Shown here: in pieces, positions 10,081-20,810 of the stretch | Layout: the number at the start of each line of letters is the position of its first letter | Position numbering within the stretch: the stretch's first letter is position 1 | Assembly (NCBI RefSeq): GCF_004917075.1 | Contig: NZ_SSYB01000004.1 | Span: forward strand, 582,545-646,544 | Direction of reading: 5' to 3' | Source of the DNA: Geomonas edaphica | GTDB taxonomy: Bacteria > Desulfobacterota > Desulfuromonadia > Geobacterales > Geobacteraceae | Length of the DNA: 64,000 bases | Program-made: the position numbers and the translations under genes | Notes under the pieces: model-generated | Seen by the model: only the letters and a program-made list of their open reading frames with translations | Database searches by the model: none | Told to the model about the DNA's origin: nothing

Positions 10081-10234
10081 ACGCCACCTCCCGGCCCCGT
10101 GACGTCACCGCCACGGGCCTTACGCATCGGCGCAAAACCTCATCAACGATACATGAGAGCCCACCCGTGTCAACACGCCCAAAAGACGCGGTTCCGCGGA
10201 GGGTAAGGCCGCTAACATTTCGTTTTTCATTAAC

Positions 10235-10274
10235 AAAAGGGAGCCCGAATCCTGCCGGACCCGGACTCCCTTTT
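10235..10274. terminator. Bidirectional-looking hairpin terminator
   Basis: AAAAGGGAG (10235-10243) pairs with CTCCCTTTT (10266-10274), with an extra CCG/CGG pair inside after one mismatch. On the minus strand the stem is followed by TTTTGTTAA, so it terminates the ferritin-like gene ending at 10331. The rest of 10081-10330 shows no gene. Confidence 0.75.
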
Positions 10275-10330
10275 GATCGGTCAACCGCGCGGGCTTAAAA
10301 CCGCACCTGCCTTTATCTACCTGCCCGGAT

Positions 10331-10771
10331 TTACTTGTGCACCGTCGGGAGAGCCTCGCGGATGAAGGAGAGATGGCGCTGTTCATCGGCGTAGTTGGCC
10401 CGCACGATTGCGGAAATATCGACGGGAAGATCCAGTTTCGACGCCTCCTCATAGCGGCTTGTCGTGAGCCGCTCGTTGCTCTCCATCGCCTCAAGGGCAC
10501 CCTTCGTCCCGGTCAGGCTCCTGAGAGCGGTGAAGCCGGAAATCAGGAAGCCCTTGAAGTCCGAACTGAGTTCCGGCGGCGTCCCTCCCAGTTCCAGCAT
10601 CTTAGCCGAGAGAAGATCGATGTGCTTTCTGTGGTCAGCCTGGAACTGGATCAGCTTGTCCTTGATGATCGGCTCGTTAACGTTCTTGATCGCCTGATCA
10701 TAGGCATGGGTTGCGTCGACGTCGAGCTGGATCAGTTTTTCCAATTGGTCGAGAATGTCGTCCCTGTTCAT
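10331..10771 (-). CDS. Ferritin-like four-helix protein (DUF2383 / PA2169 type)
   Basis: 146 residues from the ATG at 10771, which has GGAGGTAACAGC upstream; the frame is open further but without a ribosome binding site. The protein is nearly all helical with acidic and histidine residues spaced as in ferritin-like bundles (ATHAYDQAIKNV near 20-31, FQADHRKHIDLL near 45-56, YADEQRHLSFI near 130-140). The pattern fits the DUF2383 family of stress-associated ferritin-like proteins. A role in iron or oxidative stress is inferred from fold only. Monocistronic, with a clear terminator downstream. Confidence 0.75.
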   Translation of the reverse strand: MNRDDILDQLEKLIQLDVDATHAYDQAIKNVNEPIIKDKLIQFQADHRKHIDLLSAKMLELGGTPPELSSDFKGFLISGFTALRSLTGTKGALEAMESNERLTTSRYEEASKLDLPVDISAIVRANYADEQRHLSFIREALPTVHK

Positions 10772-10858
10772 GCTGTTACCTCCGGATAGATTTTGGTTGT
10801 CCGCACTGTTTTCCCTCCTGCAGGCAGCATGAAGCGCCGATAGCATGGACTGCAGCTC

Positions 10859-11026
10859 CTACTCCTCCCTCATCTTTTCGCGCAGGACCCAATCGTGCCC
10901 CGTCGATTTGCTGTGGTTTTCACCTGCCTCGCGGGCCATTTCCCTGCTCTCCAGCCAGTCGGTTATCGCGCCGCAGCCGTCCTTGCACTCAGGGAGGTAG
11001 CGGTACTTGGTGTAGTCGAAGTCCAT
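10859..11026 (-). CDS. Small hypothetical protein with CKDGC motif
   Basis: 55 codons from an ATG at 11026 that has a strong AGGAGGAGG upstream. The product is MDFDYTKYRYLPECKDGCG followed by a charged helical tail rich in Glu, Arg and Lys. One CX3C pair is present, too few ligands for a convincing metal site. No family is recognised. It lies in tandem 27 nt after the SAP-like small gene on the same strand, so the two are probably co-transcribed. The perfect ribosome binding site and matching composition are the evidence that it is real. Confidence 0.6.
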   Translation of the reverse strand: MDFDYTKYRYLPECKDGCGAITDWLESREMAREAGENHSKSTGHDWVLREKMREE

Positions 11027-11053
11027 GGAGCCTCCTCCTTTACGGTCCCGGCG

Positions 11054-11233
11054 TCAGTTGCAGTCTTCGGCCCATAGACATCCCTGCTGGCCGCACTGCC
11101 CCGACTGCCCCGAATCGAAACACGCGATATTCCCTTCTATACTTTGGATTAGGCGGATCAGTTCGCCCTTTTTCAGCTTGCCGCAGGGGATCTCCATACG
11201 TTGTGCTATTTCCTTGATCTGCTGGACCTTCAT
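11054..11233 (-). CDS. Small SAP-like protein with cysteine-rich tail
   Basis: 59 residues from the ATG at 11233, preceded by AAAGGAGAAGCAAG. The N-terminal ~35 residues (MKVQQIKEIAQRMEIPCGKLKKGELIRLIQ) have the helix-turn-helix pattern of a SAP motif, as in Rho N-terminal or SAP DNA-binding peptides. The C-terminus FDSGQSGQCGQQGCLWAEDC carries three cysteines. A nucleic-acid-binding role is inferred from the SAP-like pattern only. The stretch 11234-11590 upstream holds no gene except a G/C-rich palindromic element. Confidence 0.65.
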   Translation of the reverse strand: MKVQQIKEIAQRMEIPCGKLKKGELIRLIQSIEGNIACFDSGQSGQCGQQGCLWAEDCN

Positions 11234-11400
11234 CTTGCTTCTCCTTTCTGCGCCCCGGTGGGCGCCCCTTCCTAAAAATTGGCAACGCCTAATAATCTAG
11301 CCACCGCGCTCTCGTTGTCAAAGGCTCGCTGCAGAAATCTCAAAGAAAATAGCGCTCCGGCTCCCCTTGACGCCTGCGCGCGCAGCGGTTCGGCGAAGGC

Positions 11401-11483
11401 TGGAGGGGGCGGGTGGGTGAAGCCAGAGTACGGAATTGATCGCATCTTCCCCCACACCCGTACCCCCTCCCGCGAGGGGAGGG
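11401..11483. repeat. G/C palindromic element, family 2
   Basis: The left arm GAGGGGGCGGGTGGGTGAAG and a right arm with TTCCCCCACACCCG followed by the hairpin CCCCTCCCGCGAGGGGAGG are near-reverse-complements around a ~30-nt spacer. The same arms recur at 63882-63990 and, more degenerately, at 24256-24340. It occupies most of the gap upstream of ligD. Confidence 0.6.
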
Positions 11484-11590
11484 CGACAATCGCAGCCTCA
11501 TCTAAGCGAAACGACTCGGAGTACCCTCGTCAACGCGAGCCCGTCGTTTTCGCTGTGATAGACTCATGTGCAGCAAAGGGAGGTGTTCTC

Positions 11591-14269
11591 ATGGGGCTGG
11601 AGGAATATCATCGCAAGCGAGATCTGGCAAAGACACCGGAACCTGCTGGACAAGGGGGCAAGGCCGCAAGCGCGCTGCGCTTCGTGATCCACAAGCACTC
11701 GGCCTCGCATCTACACTACGATTTCCGCCTTGAGATTGATGGGGTGCTGAAAAGTTGGGCGATCCCGAAGGGGCCATCCCTCGACCCGTCGGTGAAACGG
11801 CTCGCCATGATGGTAGAGGACCACCCTTACGAATACGGCGATTTCGAAGGTGTCATCCCGAAGGGTAATTACGGCGCAGGTGAGGTGATCATCTGGGATA
11901 CCGGGACCTTCCACGCCACCGCCTCCGAGGAGCGGGAGCGGAGCCTCGAGCTTCTGCGGGAGGGGCTGCGGAAAGGGGACCTGAAATTCATCCTGCGCGG
12001 CGAGAAGGTGAGCGGTGAGTTTGCCCTGGTGCGGATCAAGGGAGAGAAGGGGAACTCCTGGCTGTTGATCAAGAAAAACGACCGCTTCGCAAGCACTGAA
12101 GATGTGACTCTGCAAGACCGCTCCGTGGTGAGCAACGCGACCATCGAGGACCTTCGCGCCGGAAGGGTGTCCGCGCGCCGCGCCGGCAGCTTTGAGGCGT
12201 CCCGGGCTCCGGCGGCTCAGTCCGACCAGTCCGACCAGTCCGACCAGTCAGACCGCTCTGAGAGGGCCGGCGCCGCCACCCACGCCGAAATGCCCCACCA
12301 CATCTCGCCCATGCTTGCCACCTCGGCTGCCGAGCCCTTCGATGACCCGGACTGGCTCTTCGAAATCAAGCTGGACGGCTACCGCACCATCGCCGAAATC
12401 TCCGGTGCGGACGTGCTCCTCTACTCCCGCAACAACCTCTCCTTCAATCGCAAATTCCCCTCCCTGGTGCGCTCCCTTGCCGCCCTTAACCTTCACGCCG
12501 TCCTGGACGGCGAGGTGGTTGTCCTGGACGAAAGCGGCCGGTCCTCTTTCCAGCTGCTGCAGAACTACCAGCGTACCGGGCGCGGCAACATCTGCTACTT
12601 CCCCTTCGATCTCCTGTACCTGAACGGGGAAAACCTGCGTAGCCGGCCGCTTCTCGCCCGCAAGGAGAGACTGCGCACCCTGCTCCCCGACCTCCCTGAC
12701 ATCCGCTACAGCGACCATGTCATGGAGTACGGCAGGGAGTTCTTCGACCTCGCGCGCCGCAACAACCTGGAAGGAATCCTCGCCAAGCGGGCGACGAGCA
12801 CCTACCAGACCGGCCGCAGAAGCAGGGACTGGCTGAAGATCAAGATCCGCATGCAGCAGGAGGCGGTCATCTGCGGCTTCACCGAGCCGCGCCGCAGCAG
12901 GAAAGGCTTTGGTTCGCTGGTGCTAGGCGTCTACGAAGACGAACGGCTCGTCTGCATCGGCTTTGCGGGCGGCGGGTTCGACGACGCGGGGCTAAAGGAG
13001 ATGCACGACATGCTGCAACCGTTGGTGCAGGCGAAGTCCCCCTTCGAGTCGCCGGTGAAATCAGACATGCCCATTACCTGGGTCAGGCCGGAGTTGGTCT
13101 GCGAAGTGGAATTTTCCGAGTGGACCGAAGAGAACGTGATGCGCCAGCCGATCTTCCTAGGCCTTCGGGAGGACAAGGACCCGAGGAGCGTGATGCGTGA
13201 ACTGGTCCGCTCCGCGCTTGTACCTCCGCCTGTCGCGGAACCGGAGCCCCCAGCTACGCCGTTGACGGTCGTGCCTACCACCTCCAACTCGGAAGACGTT
13301 CCCGCCTCAGCGCAGAGCCGCCCCACCAGCTCGCACAGAAAGGAGCGCTCCGCCATTAACGGCCGGAACGAGACCCTGGTTCTCGACGGGCATCGCATCG
13401 AGCTCACCAACCTCGACAAGGTGTTCTGGCCGCAAGAGGGGTACACCAAGGGGGACGTGGTCGCCTATTACCGGACCGTGGCCCACGCCATGCTACCGCA
13501 CCTCGTCGACCGCCCCGAGTCGCTGTACCGCACCCCTCATGGCATCGCGGAACCCGGCTTCTTCCAGAAGGAGACCGGAGATCTTCCCCCCTCCTGGATA
13601 GCCACCCGCGAGATTTACTCGAAGCACGTCGATAAGAGCATCAAGTTCCTCATCTGCCAGGACGAGGCAACCCTCATCTACATGGCGAACCTCGGCTGCA
13701 TCGAGATCAACCCATGGCTTTCGCGCCTGCAGCAGCTCGACTATCCCGACTATTTCGTCATCGACCTTGACCCGGAAGACATCCCCTTCGCCAAGGTCAT
13801 CGACGCGGCGCTCGCGGTGCGGGAGGTGCTGGAAAAGGCGGGCGCCGCAAGCTTCCCCAAAACCTCCGGCGCCACTGGGATCCATATCTACGTCCCCCTC
13901 GGCGGAAAGTACGACTACGACACCGCGGGCGGCTTCGCGAAGATCGTGGCGACACTGGCGCATCACAAGGTTCCCGAGTTCACCAGCCTTGTGCGCAGCC
14001 CCAAACTGCGCCAGAAACGGGTCTATCTCGACTTCCTCCAGAATAAGCCGGGGCAAACGCTCGCCGCCCCTTACAGCATCCGTCCCCGTCCGGGCGCACC
14101 TGTCTCCACGCCCCTCAAGTGGGAGGAGGTTAAGCCGGGGCTCGACCCCGTTCAGTTCACCATCCGGACCATGCCGGGGCGCCTGGAGCGGATGGGCGAC
14201 CTCTTCGCCGGCGTGCTCGGCCCCGGCATCGATCTGGAGCGGTGTATCGAAAACCTGGAAGGGGGATGA
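11591..14269 (+). CDS. ligD: LigD: DNA ligase D (phosphoesterase - ligase - polymerase)
   Basis: 892 residues from the ATG at 11591 with GGGAGGTGTTCTC upstream; the frame is open about 100 codons earlier but through a palindromic repeat. Domains run 3'-phosphoesterase (about 20-170, IHKHSASHLHYDFRLEIDG, GVIPKGNYGAG), ATP-dependent ligase (about 225-550, with FEIKLDGYR giving adenylated Lys at about 260) and archaeo-eukaryotic-primase-type polymerase (about 590-885, FVIDLDPED as the metal-binding DxD near 724). LigD seals double-strand breaks by non-homologous end joining with Ku. No Ku gene is in this window. The linker after the first domain is a short QSDQSDQSDQSDRSER repeat (see findings). 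Confidence 0.95.
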   Translation: MGLEEYHRKRDLAKTPEPAGQGGKAASALRFVIHKHSASHLHYDFRLEIDGVLKSWAIPKGPSLDPSVKRLAMMVEDHPYEYGDFEGVIPKGNYGAGEVIIWDTGTFHATASEERERSLELLREGLRKGDLKFILRGEKVSGEFALVRIKGEKGNSWLLIKKNDRFASTEDVTLQDRSVVSNATIEDLRAGRVSARRAGSFEASRAPAAQSDQSDQSDQSDRSERAGAATHAEMPHHISPMLATSAAEPFDDPDWLFEIKLDGYRTIAEISGADVLLYSRNNLSFNRKFPSLVRSLAALNLHAVLDGEVVVLDESGRSSFQLLQNYQRTGRGNICYFPFDLLYLNGENLRSRPLLARKERLRTLLPDLPDIRYSDHVMEYGREFFDLARRNNLEGILAKRATSTYQTGRRSRDWLKIKIRMQQEAVICGFTEPRRSRKGFGSLVLGVYEDERLVCIGFAGGGFDDAGLKEMHDMLQPLVQAKSPFESPVKSDMPITWVRPELVCEVEFSEWTEENVMRQPIFLGLREDKDPRSVMRELVRSALVPPPVAEPEPPATPLTVVPTTSNSEDVPASAQSRPTSSHRKERSAINGRNETLVLDGHRIELTNLDKVFWPQEGYTKGDVVAYYRTVAHAMLPHLVDRPESLYRTPHGIAEPGFFQKETGDLPPSWIATREIYSKHVDKSIKFLICQDEATLIYMANLGCIEINPWLSRLQQLDYPDYFVIDLDPEDIPFAKVIDAALAVREVLEKAGAASFPKTSGATGIHIYVPLGGKYDYDTAGGFAKIVATLAHHKVPEFTSLVRSPKLRQKRVYLDFLQNKPGQTLAAPYSIRPRPGAPVSTPLKWEEVKPGLDPVQFTIRTMPGRLERMGDLFAGVLGPGIDLERCIENLEGG
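12216..12262 (+). repeat. TCCGACCAG tandem repeat inside ligD
   Basis: Four to five tandem copies of the 9-mer TCCGACCAG encode the linker QSDQSDQSDQSDRSER between the phosphoesterase and ligase domains. Related TCCGAC/GTCGGA words occur in the gap at 20755-20797, so this looks like a spread repeat that landed in frame. The period is a multiple of three, so copy-number change would not break the gene. Confidence 0.75.
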
Positions 14270-14340
14270 CCGGTTGCGGGCGGTGCGACAACGGCTATAA
14301 TCGGGCTTGGTTAAAATCATCCAACAAAGGAGGAAGGGCC

Positions 14341-14490
14341 ATGAAAGTGGAAGAGGGTGATGTCCTGATCTGCAGCACGGAAGATTGCGAGGTTGAACTG
14401 ACCGTCACACGGGCCTGCAAGTCAAAGACCTGCGGTGCCGCATGCGAGATCGAAGCGACCTGCTGCGACGAGCCGATGGAGCTCAAGTAG
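14341..14490 (+). CDS. Small cysteine-rich, probably metal-binding protein
   Basis: 49 residues; the ATG has AAAGGAGGAAGGGCC upstream. Seven cysteines in CSTEDCEVELTVTRAC, KSKTCGAAC and ATCCDEPMEL. The closing CCDEPMEL resembles the CCGKPM end of the desulforedoxin-type iron site in desulfoferrodoxin, so a mononuclear Fe or Zn site is plausible but inferred. It is expressed from its own short unit and ends in a clear terminator. Confidence 0.7.
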   Translation: MKVEEGDVLICSTEDCEVELTVTRACKSKTCGAACEIEATCCDEPMELK

Positions 14491-14495
14491 AGACG

Positions 14496-14523
14496 GGGCC
14501 GGCCCTAAATGGGTCGGCCCTTT
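14496..14523 (+). terminator. Rho-independent terminator of the small Cys protein
   Basis: GGGCCGGCCC (14496-14505) pairs with GGGTCGGCCC (14511-14520) with one G-T pair and a 5-nt loop, then TTTACTT. It starts 6 nt after the stop codon. Confidence 0.8.
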
Positions 14524-14643
14524 ACTTGCCTGCTGCGACTTTTCCGTCTCCGATTATTAAAAAAAGACAAGCTATTAAACCCGAAATCTCCCATGATACA
14601 CTTTATTCAAGGAAGCTAATGAACCATGGGGAGGTGAAAGGTC

Positions 14644-14820
14644 ATGCTACGTTGGGCAGTGATATTCTTCATCATCTCGATCATCGCTGCGGTGTTCGGC
14701 TTCGGTGGAATAGCCACAGCAGCGGCCGGCATCGCGAAACTGCTCTTCTACCTGTTCCTGGTGATCGCCGTAGTGATGCTCGTGGCAGCTCTCTTGGCTG
14801 GCCGCGGCATTACTCGATGA
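14644..14820 (+). CDS. DUF1328 small membrane protein (YtjA-like)
   Basis: 58 residues: [20 protein letters not shown], then [20 protein letters not shown] and a hydrophobic end with GRGITR. Two transmembrane helices and the LRWAVIF...FGFGGIA pattern identify the DUF1328/YtjA family of short inner-membrane proteins of unknown function. The ATG is preceded by GGGGAGGTGAAAGGTC. It is monocistronic and convergent with ppk2. Confidence 0.85.
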   Translation: MLRWAVIFFIISIIAAVFGFGGIATAAAGIAKLLFYLFLVIAVVMLVAALLAGRGITR

Positions 14821-14846
14821 CACAGCACGAGGTACGACCTTCAATC

Positions 14847-14866
14847 GAGGCGGCGCAAGCCGCCTC
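14847..14866. terminator. Hairpin between convergent genes
   Basis: GAGGCGGC (14847-14854), GCAA tetraloop, GCCGCCTC (14859-14866). It lies between the DUF1328 stop and the ppk2 stop and can serve both; the following T-run is weak. Confidence 0.6.
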
Positions 14867-14873
14867 TTCGGTG

Positions 14874-15746
14874 TCAACTTTTTGCCAGTTCCTGACGAAT
14901 CCTCTGCAACTCTTCCCGTCTTTCCTCGGACACTTCCGGATATTTCATCTTCAGTCCCTCCAAAAGGTCCAGCAGCACCTGCGCCACGATGAGCCTCGCG
15001 TTCTTCTTGTCATCCGCCGGGACGACATACCATGGTGACTCCTTGGTGCTGGTCGCGTTCAGGCACTCCTCGTAGGCATCCATGTAACGCTTCCAGAGCT
15101 TGCGCTCCTCGACGTCTCCGCGGTCGAACTTCCAGTTCTTCTCCGGATTGTCGATCCGTTCCAGGAACCGCTTGCGCTGCTCCTCCTTTGAGACGTGGAG
15201 GAAGAACTTCACGATGCGTGTACCGTTGCGGGTAAGATGCGCTTCCAAATCCGCCATGGACCTGAAACGGTCACGCCAGATCCCCTTCCTGGCAGCCAGG
15301 GCGTCAGGCAGGTTTTCGCCGGCCAGGATCTCCGGGTGCACGCGGACGATCAGCACCTCCTCGTAGTAGGAGCGGTTGAAGATGCCGATGCGTCCGCGCT
15401 CCGGCAGACGCCTCATGCTGCGCCAGAGAAAATCGTGGTCGAGCTCTTCCGCGCTCGGGTGCTTGAACGAGTAGACCTCGCATCCCTGGGGGTTGATCCC
15501 CGAGAGGACGTGCTTGATCATGCTGTCCTTCCCCGCCGCGTCCATCGCCTGGAAGATGAGCAGGATCGACCAGCTGTTATTCGCGTAGAGGAGCCCCTGC
15601 AGGGCGCTCATGCGCTCGATCTGCTCGTTCAGAAGCTCGCGGTACTCCTCCTTGGAGCGGTAGAAAGGATCTACCAAGGTGGGGGACTTGGTCAGCTTCA
15701 CCTGGTCTTTCGGCTTCACCCGGAACTGCTCGGTCGAAATTTTCAT
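14874..15746 (-). CDS. ppk2: PPK2-family polyphosphate:nucleotide phosphotransferase
   Basis: 290 residues, the size of one-domain PPK2. It phosphorylates nucleotides from polyphosphate or the reverse, in the cytosol. Visible features are the Walker A-like [19 protein letters not shown] (about 65-83), the Walker B-side [10 protein letters not shown] near 125-135 and the lid region rich in Arg/Lys ([22 protein letters not shown]). The opening [17 protein letters not shown] block is typical of the class whose members act on AMP/ADP, but the class cannot be decided by eye. The ATG has GAGGAGGGGCGC upstream. Confidence 0.9.
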   Translation of the reverse strand: MKISTEQFRVKPKDQVKLTKSPTLVDPFYRSKEEYRELLNEQIERMSALQGLLYANNSWSILLIFQAMDAAGKDSMIKHVLSGINPQGCEVYSFKHPSAEELDHDFLWRSMRRLPERGRIGIFNRSYYEEVLIVRVHPEILAGENLPDALAARKGIWRDRFRSMADLEAHLTRNGTRIVKFFLHVSKEEQRKRFLERIDNPEKNWKFDRGDVEERKLWKRYMDAYEECLNATSTKESPWYVVPADDKKNARLIVAQVLLDLLEGLKMKYPEVSEERREELQRIRQELAKS

Positions 15747-15865
15747 GCGCCCCTCCTCGTCGGTTGCGACAGTTTGAGGCTAGCGCACTTTCCCCGGTTT
15801 TCAATGAGAGCGAACCGGCGGGAGGCTCATTGGGCCGCAGGTCGCCCCTTCAGCCCCCCCCTCAT

Positions 15866-17658
15866 CTACGACTTCTCGTTTCTCACGAGGAGCTTGGACA
15901 TCATCTGCTTGGCGGACTGGCTCATGATGCCGCCGAGGTTCGGATCCCCTTTGAAGAGCGAGGCGACGAATCCCTTTGCCTGGTCGAAGGTGATGTGCGG
16001 TGGCAGGGGGGGGACGTCCGGGTCGCACATGGCATCGATCACCACCGGCCGCTTCGCTCGCAGTGCGGTCTTCCACGCCTCACGCACCTGCCCCGGGTCC
16101 TCAAGCCTGATTCCGTCGAGGCCAAGCATCTCGGCGTAACCGGCGTACGGGAAGCGCGGAATATCCTGGGAGGCCGCGAACTTGGCGTCGCCGTTCATCA
16201 CCCGCTGTTCCCAGGTCACCTGGTTCAAGTCCCCGTTGTTCAGCACCAGGATCACAAGGTTCGGGTTGCTCCATTGCTTCCAGTACTTGGCGATGTTCAC
16301 CAACCCGTTGATCCCCTGCATCTGCATGGCCCCGTCGCCGACCATGGCGATCACGGGACGATCCGGATAGTTCATCTTCGCGGCGACCGCGTAGGGAACC
16401 CCGGGGCACATGGTGGCGAGCCCTCCGGAGAGCGAGGCCATCATGCCGCGGCGCAGCTTTAAATCGCGGGCGTACCAGTTCGCCGCCGAGCCGGAATCGC
16501 AGGTCAGGATGACCTGGTCCGGCAGCTGTGCCGAGAGCTCCCAGAAGAGGAGTTGCGGGTTGATCGGGTTCGCTGCGAGCTTCGCCCGCGCTTCAAGCAC
16601 CTCCCACCACTCCGCCACGTCCTTCTCGATCCCCTCACGCCACGACCGGTCCTGCTTCTGCTCCAGAAGCGGGATCAGCGCCCGCAGGGTGAGCCTCGCG
16701 TCCCCCTGCAGGTTGACCTCCATCGGGTAGCGCAGTCCGAGCATCCTCGGGCTGATATCGATCTGCACCCCGCGCGCCTGCCCCTCCTTGGGAAGAAACT
16801 CGGCGTAGGGAAAGCCGCTGCCGACCATGAGCAGGGTGTCGCACTCCTTCATCATTTCCCAGCTTGGCTTCGTGCCTAGAAGACCAATGGAGCCGGTCAC
16901 GTAAGGGAGATCGTCCGGGAGGACCGCCTTGCCGAGGAGTGCCTTGGCGACACCGGCACCCAATTTCTCCGCCGCGACGGAGACCTCCTCCCCGGCACCG
17001 AGGGCACCGGCACCGACCAGCATCGCCACCTTCTTTCCCGCGTTAAGGACTGCCGCCGCCCGCTGCAGCTCGTCGCGTGGCGGGAGCACCTCCGGCCGTG
17101 AAAGCCGAGCCCGGTGAAGGTCGAGCCGTGCTTGCGGACCGGCGCGGCTACCTCATCCTCCTCCTGGATGTCACTGGGAAGGATGACGCAGGTGACGGTG
17201 CGCTCGGCGAGGGCGATCCGTATGGCACGGTCCACCAGTTGCCGGACCTGTGCAGCACTGGTTGCCATGTGCACGTAGTGATGGGCCACATCCTTGAAAA
17301 GCGAGAGGAGGTCCACTTCCTGCTGGTAGTCCGCCCCCATGACCGTGGTTGCCTGCTGCCCCACGATCGCCACTACGGGCTGGTGGTCGAGCTTCGCATC
17401 GTAAAGACCGTTCAACAGGTGTATGGCGCCCGGCCCGGAGGTGGCAATGCAGACGCCGACTTCGCCGGTGAACTTCGCGTGGGCGCACGCCATGAAGGCA
17501 GCCTCCTCCTCGTGGCGCGTCTGTATGAACGAGACCTTCTCCTGTTCCCGGTTCAGGGCACCCATCACCCCGTTGATGCCGTCCCCGGGGTAGCCGTACA
17601 CCCTGCGCACCCCCCAGTCGTAGAGACGCTGCACCAGGTAATCGCTGGCTGTTGCCAT
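15866..17658 (-). pseudogene. TPP-dependent pyruvate oxidase / acetolactate-synthase-like enzyme, frameshifted
   Basis: The coding information is in two overlapping frames. From the ATG at 17658 (GGGAGGTCTC upstream) the first ~186 residues have the TPP-enzyme PYR domain with VYGYPGDGINGV and the catalytic-Glu segment QTRHEEEAAF. After FTGLGF, near 17101, the frame must shift to continue as EVLPPRDELQRAAAVLNAGKK, the central FAD/DHAP-like domain, and then the PP domain with the TPP motif GDGAMQMQG and a distal NN pair (VLVLNNGD). Adding one T to the TTT complementary to 17101-17103 gives GFSRPEVLPP and a continuous ~597-residue protein, normal for PoxB-like enzymes. This is either a recent one-base deletion or an assembly error. 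The product would convert pyruvate to acetate or a related thiamine reaction. Confidence 0.85.
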
Positions 17659-17771
17659 GAGACCTCCCTTGTTCATTAGATTGATTGCTTCTAATTTTTC
17701 CTCCAACAGTCTAGAGAGGGGCGCCTCATTGTCAACCTCGGCGGGCCGTTGCGGGACTTTCAGTGCGTCCC

Positions 17772-17799
17772 TTGACAACCGACTTCGCCTTGATAAAAA
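17772..17799 (+). promoter_or_regulatory. Putative sigma-70 promoter of the ACIII-cbb3 operon
   Basis: TTGACA at 17772-17777, a 16-nt spacer, then TAAAAA at 17794-17799, about 70 nt before the actB start. The T-rich stretch after it (17808-17835) is unlike the surrounding high-GC DNA. It lies in the gap between the divergent TPP-enzyme gene and the operon. Confidence 0.5.
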
Positions 17800-17867
17800 A
17801 GGTTAATCTTTTTTCATCTTTCTTCTCATTGATTCTGGGCTTTGAAAACGCGGCGCGAGGGATAGCG

Positions 17868-20753
<2,886 letters not shown>

Positions 20754-20754
20754 C

Positions 20755-20797
20755 TTCGGACCAGTCGGACTAGTCGACCGGTCTGACAGGTCCGACA
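20755..20797. repeat. TCCGAC/GTCGGA short repeat in actB-actC gap
   Basis: A run of near-palindromic 9-10-mers (CGGACCAGT, CGGACTAGT, CGACCGGTC, TGACAGGTC, CGAC) fills the 57-nt gap. It uses the same words as the repeat in the ligD linker at 12216-12262. It could fold into small hairpins between the two coding regions. Confidence 0.6.
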
Positions 20798-20810
20798 ATG
20801 GAGAACGCCT

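Noticed and set aside
11279..11590. 104-residue N-terminal extension of LigD
   Set aside because: It translates a palindromic repeat and lacks a ribosome binding site; the ATG at 11591 has GGGAGGT and begins the known family sequence.
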